The notes below the pieces were generated by a model, which had not been told where the DNA came from, made no database searches, and worked only from the letters and a program-made list of their open reading frames with translations. Positions 6,474-7,479 of a DNA stretch of 7,479 bases are shown here, piece after piece. This DNA is from Deltaproteobacteria bacterium. GTDB taxonomy: Bacteria > Desulfobacterota > Desulfobacteria > Desulfobacterales > JAFDDL01. Where the stretch lies: NCBI GenBank assembly GCA_019310865.1, contig JAFDDL010000170.1, forward strand, positions 1-7,479, written 5' to 3'. The stretch's first letter is position 1; each line of letters starts with the position of its first letter. The translations under genes were made by a program, and so were the position numbers.

Positions 6474-7479
6474 TTAAAATCCCAGCTTCATTCCCGGTCC
6501 CCTGAACCAGACACAGACCCCTGTCAGAACAACCAATGCTGCAAAAAGAAAGGTAACAAACGTTTGAACCGCTTCATTGGACGATATGCCCATCTTTCGC
6601 CGCATCCAGATATATAAACCGGTCAGTAAGCCCAGAACCAGGGCCACCGGTATCACGCCCCGTGCCCAAACGCCCGGCATATCGGCCAACCAAGCAGCGT
6701 CGGTGATGATCAACTCGTCAAAAATGACGGCAAGGGCCGTTGCAATCAAGGCCCCTGCCGCCGCAATCAGAACCCGTTTCCGCCCCGCCGCAGAGCAAAA
6801 CCAGATACCGGACGTGTCCTGCTCGTAGCGAAGATAAGGGATAGCAATTGCCCCCCCGATGAGCAAAATGGGTATGACCATGATGACAAACATCGGATCG
6901 AAATGCACCAGCAGCTCCTGGAATCCCGCAAAATACCAGGGCGCCTTGGTGGGATTGGGGCTCAGACCGAGATTGGCCGGGTCTCCCAGGGGCGCATCGA
7001 AGAAAACCGACACCACCATAACAAAGGCCATCAAGGACAATCCGACCGCCACCTCGCGAATCAAGAGATTGGGGTTGACCGGTACCATGGATTCCCGTGA
7101 TAAGGCGCCGGGATTTTCCGAGCGCGGAAGCACCACACCGCGGGCCTTTCGAACACGCCAGAAATGAAAGGGCATCAGAATAAAAAAACAAACCGGCATG
7201 ATCATGACATGAATGGCAAAAAAATGGGACAGAGTTTCAGGCCCGACTTCCATGCCACCCCGAATCAGTCTCTGAAGCGTCGTCCCCACCCAGGGGATAT
7301 ATTCCAGCATGCCGGTGCAGATGGTAACGGCCCAGAAGGCCAACTGATCCCAGGGCAGAAGATAACCGGTAAAATTGGATGTCAAAACGGCAAAAAACAG
7401 GGCAAGGCCGACAATCCAATTAAATCGCCGAGGCGGATGGAAGGCGCCGGTGAAGAAAACCCGCAGCATGTGAAGCAGT
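6474..7479 (-). CDS. Cytochrome b (b6 plus subunit IV-like fusion), 5' end missing
   Basis: This is the membrane quinol-oxidising, dihaem subunit of a bc/b6f-type complex. The frame is open through the right edge: the window begins inside [11 protein letters not shown], so the N-terminal helices and first haem ligands lie outside. With Met 7469 numbered 1, His at -1 matches the ligand of the HxxRVxxTG motif. His87 and His102 are the other visible ligand pair and are 15 residues apart, the b6-type spacing (mitochondrial-type is 14). LPWDQLAFW (38-46) and [14 protein letters not shown] (59-72) match the cd-loop region. The C-terminal half (from about 130) corresponds to subunit IV but is fused, with [17 protein letters not shown] (171-187) at the Qo motif, where PEWY is replaced by APWY. 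About three further helices follow (234-253, 272-289, 301-321). The stop codon abuts the Rieske start, indicating coupled translation. Confidence 0.94.
   Translation of the reverse strand, partial: LLHMLRVFFTGAFHPPRRFNWIVGLALFFAVLTSNFTGYLLPWDQLAFWAVTICTGMLEYIPWVGTTLQRLIRGGMEVGPETLSHFFAIHVMIMPVCFFILMPFHFWRVRKARGVVLPRSENPGALSRESMVPVNPNLLIREVAVGLSLMAFVMVVSVFFDAPLGDPANLGLSPNPTKAPWYFAGFQELLVHFDPMFVIMVIPILLIGGAIAIPYLRYEQDTSGIWFCSAAGRKRVLIAAAGALIATALAVIFDELIITDAAWLADMPGVWARGVIPVALVLGLLTGLYIWMRRKMGISSNEAVQTFVTFLFAALVVLTGVCVWFRGPGMKLGF

Noticed and set aside
5991..6617. 208-residue plus-strand ORF opposite the Rieske and cytochrome b genes
   Set aside because: It crosses the junction of two clearly conserved minus-strand genes and has a low-complexity, Arg/His-rich translation typical of antisense frames.

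Overview
All genes in this window read on the minus strand, packed with almost no spacing, so transcription runs from the right edge towards position 1. The content suggests an anaerobic or facultative Gram-negative bacterium of the Desulfobacterota (deltaproteobacterial) kind. It has a b6-type cytochrome b fused to its C-terminal domain, a Tat-type Rieske protein, a large multihaem c-type cytochrome with TPRs, and an MCE-type lipid transporter that implies an outer membrane. The lineage is inferred from gene content alone.

Right half (7479-3625), respiratory cluster: the 3' part of a cytochrome b gene (the 5' end lies beyond the window), a Rieske [2Fe-2S] protein starting at the very next base, then a 774-residue cytochrome with eight CXXCH haem sites, a HEAT-like region and about five TPR units. 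No cytochrome c1 or f gene is present between or after them. The octahaem protein may therefore be what receives electrons from the Rieske centre of a quinol-oxidising bc-type complex. The Qo-site motif reads APWY instead of PEWY, and Rieske box II has unusual residues; both fit a modified, possibly low-potential menaquinol enzyme.

Left half (3593-1), MCE/Mla-type lipid transport operon: a STAS-MlaE permease, the MlaF-type ATPase, a long MlaD-type substrate-binding protein, a PqiC/YmbA-family lipoprotein, and the first ten codons of a further gene running off the left edge. Three successive junctions are ATGA overlaps, and the ATPase very probably starts at a GTG behind a strong Shine-Dalgarno sequence. 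Together these proteins would form an inner-membrane ABC transporter moving lipids between inner and outer membranes.

The most unusual observation is that the STAS-MlaE gene is interrupted by one in-frame TGA (3387-3389) inside the STAS domain. Reading frame and homology continue unbroken on both sides, and the downstream ORF has an ATG two codons later. Nonsense mutation, sequencing error, termination-reinitiation and recoding (including a weak selenocysteine hypothesis) are the explanations to separate. No RNA genes, mobile elements, CRISPR arrays, long repeats or convincing terminators were seen, and no gap between genes exceeds 31 bases.
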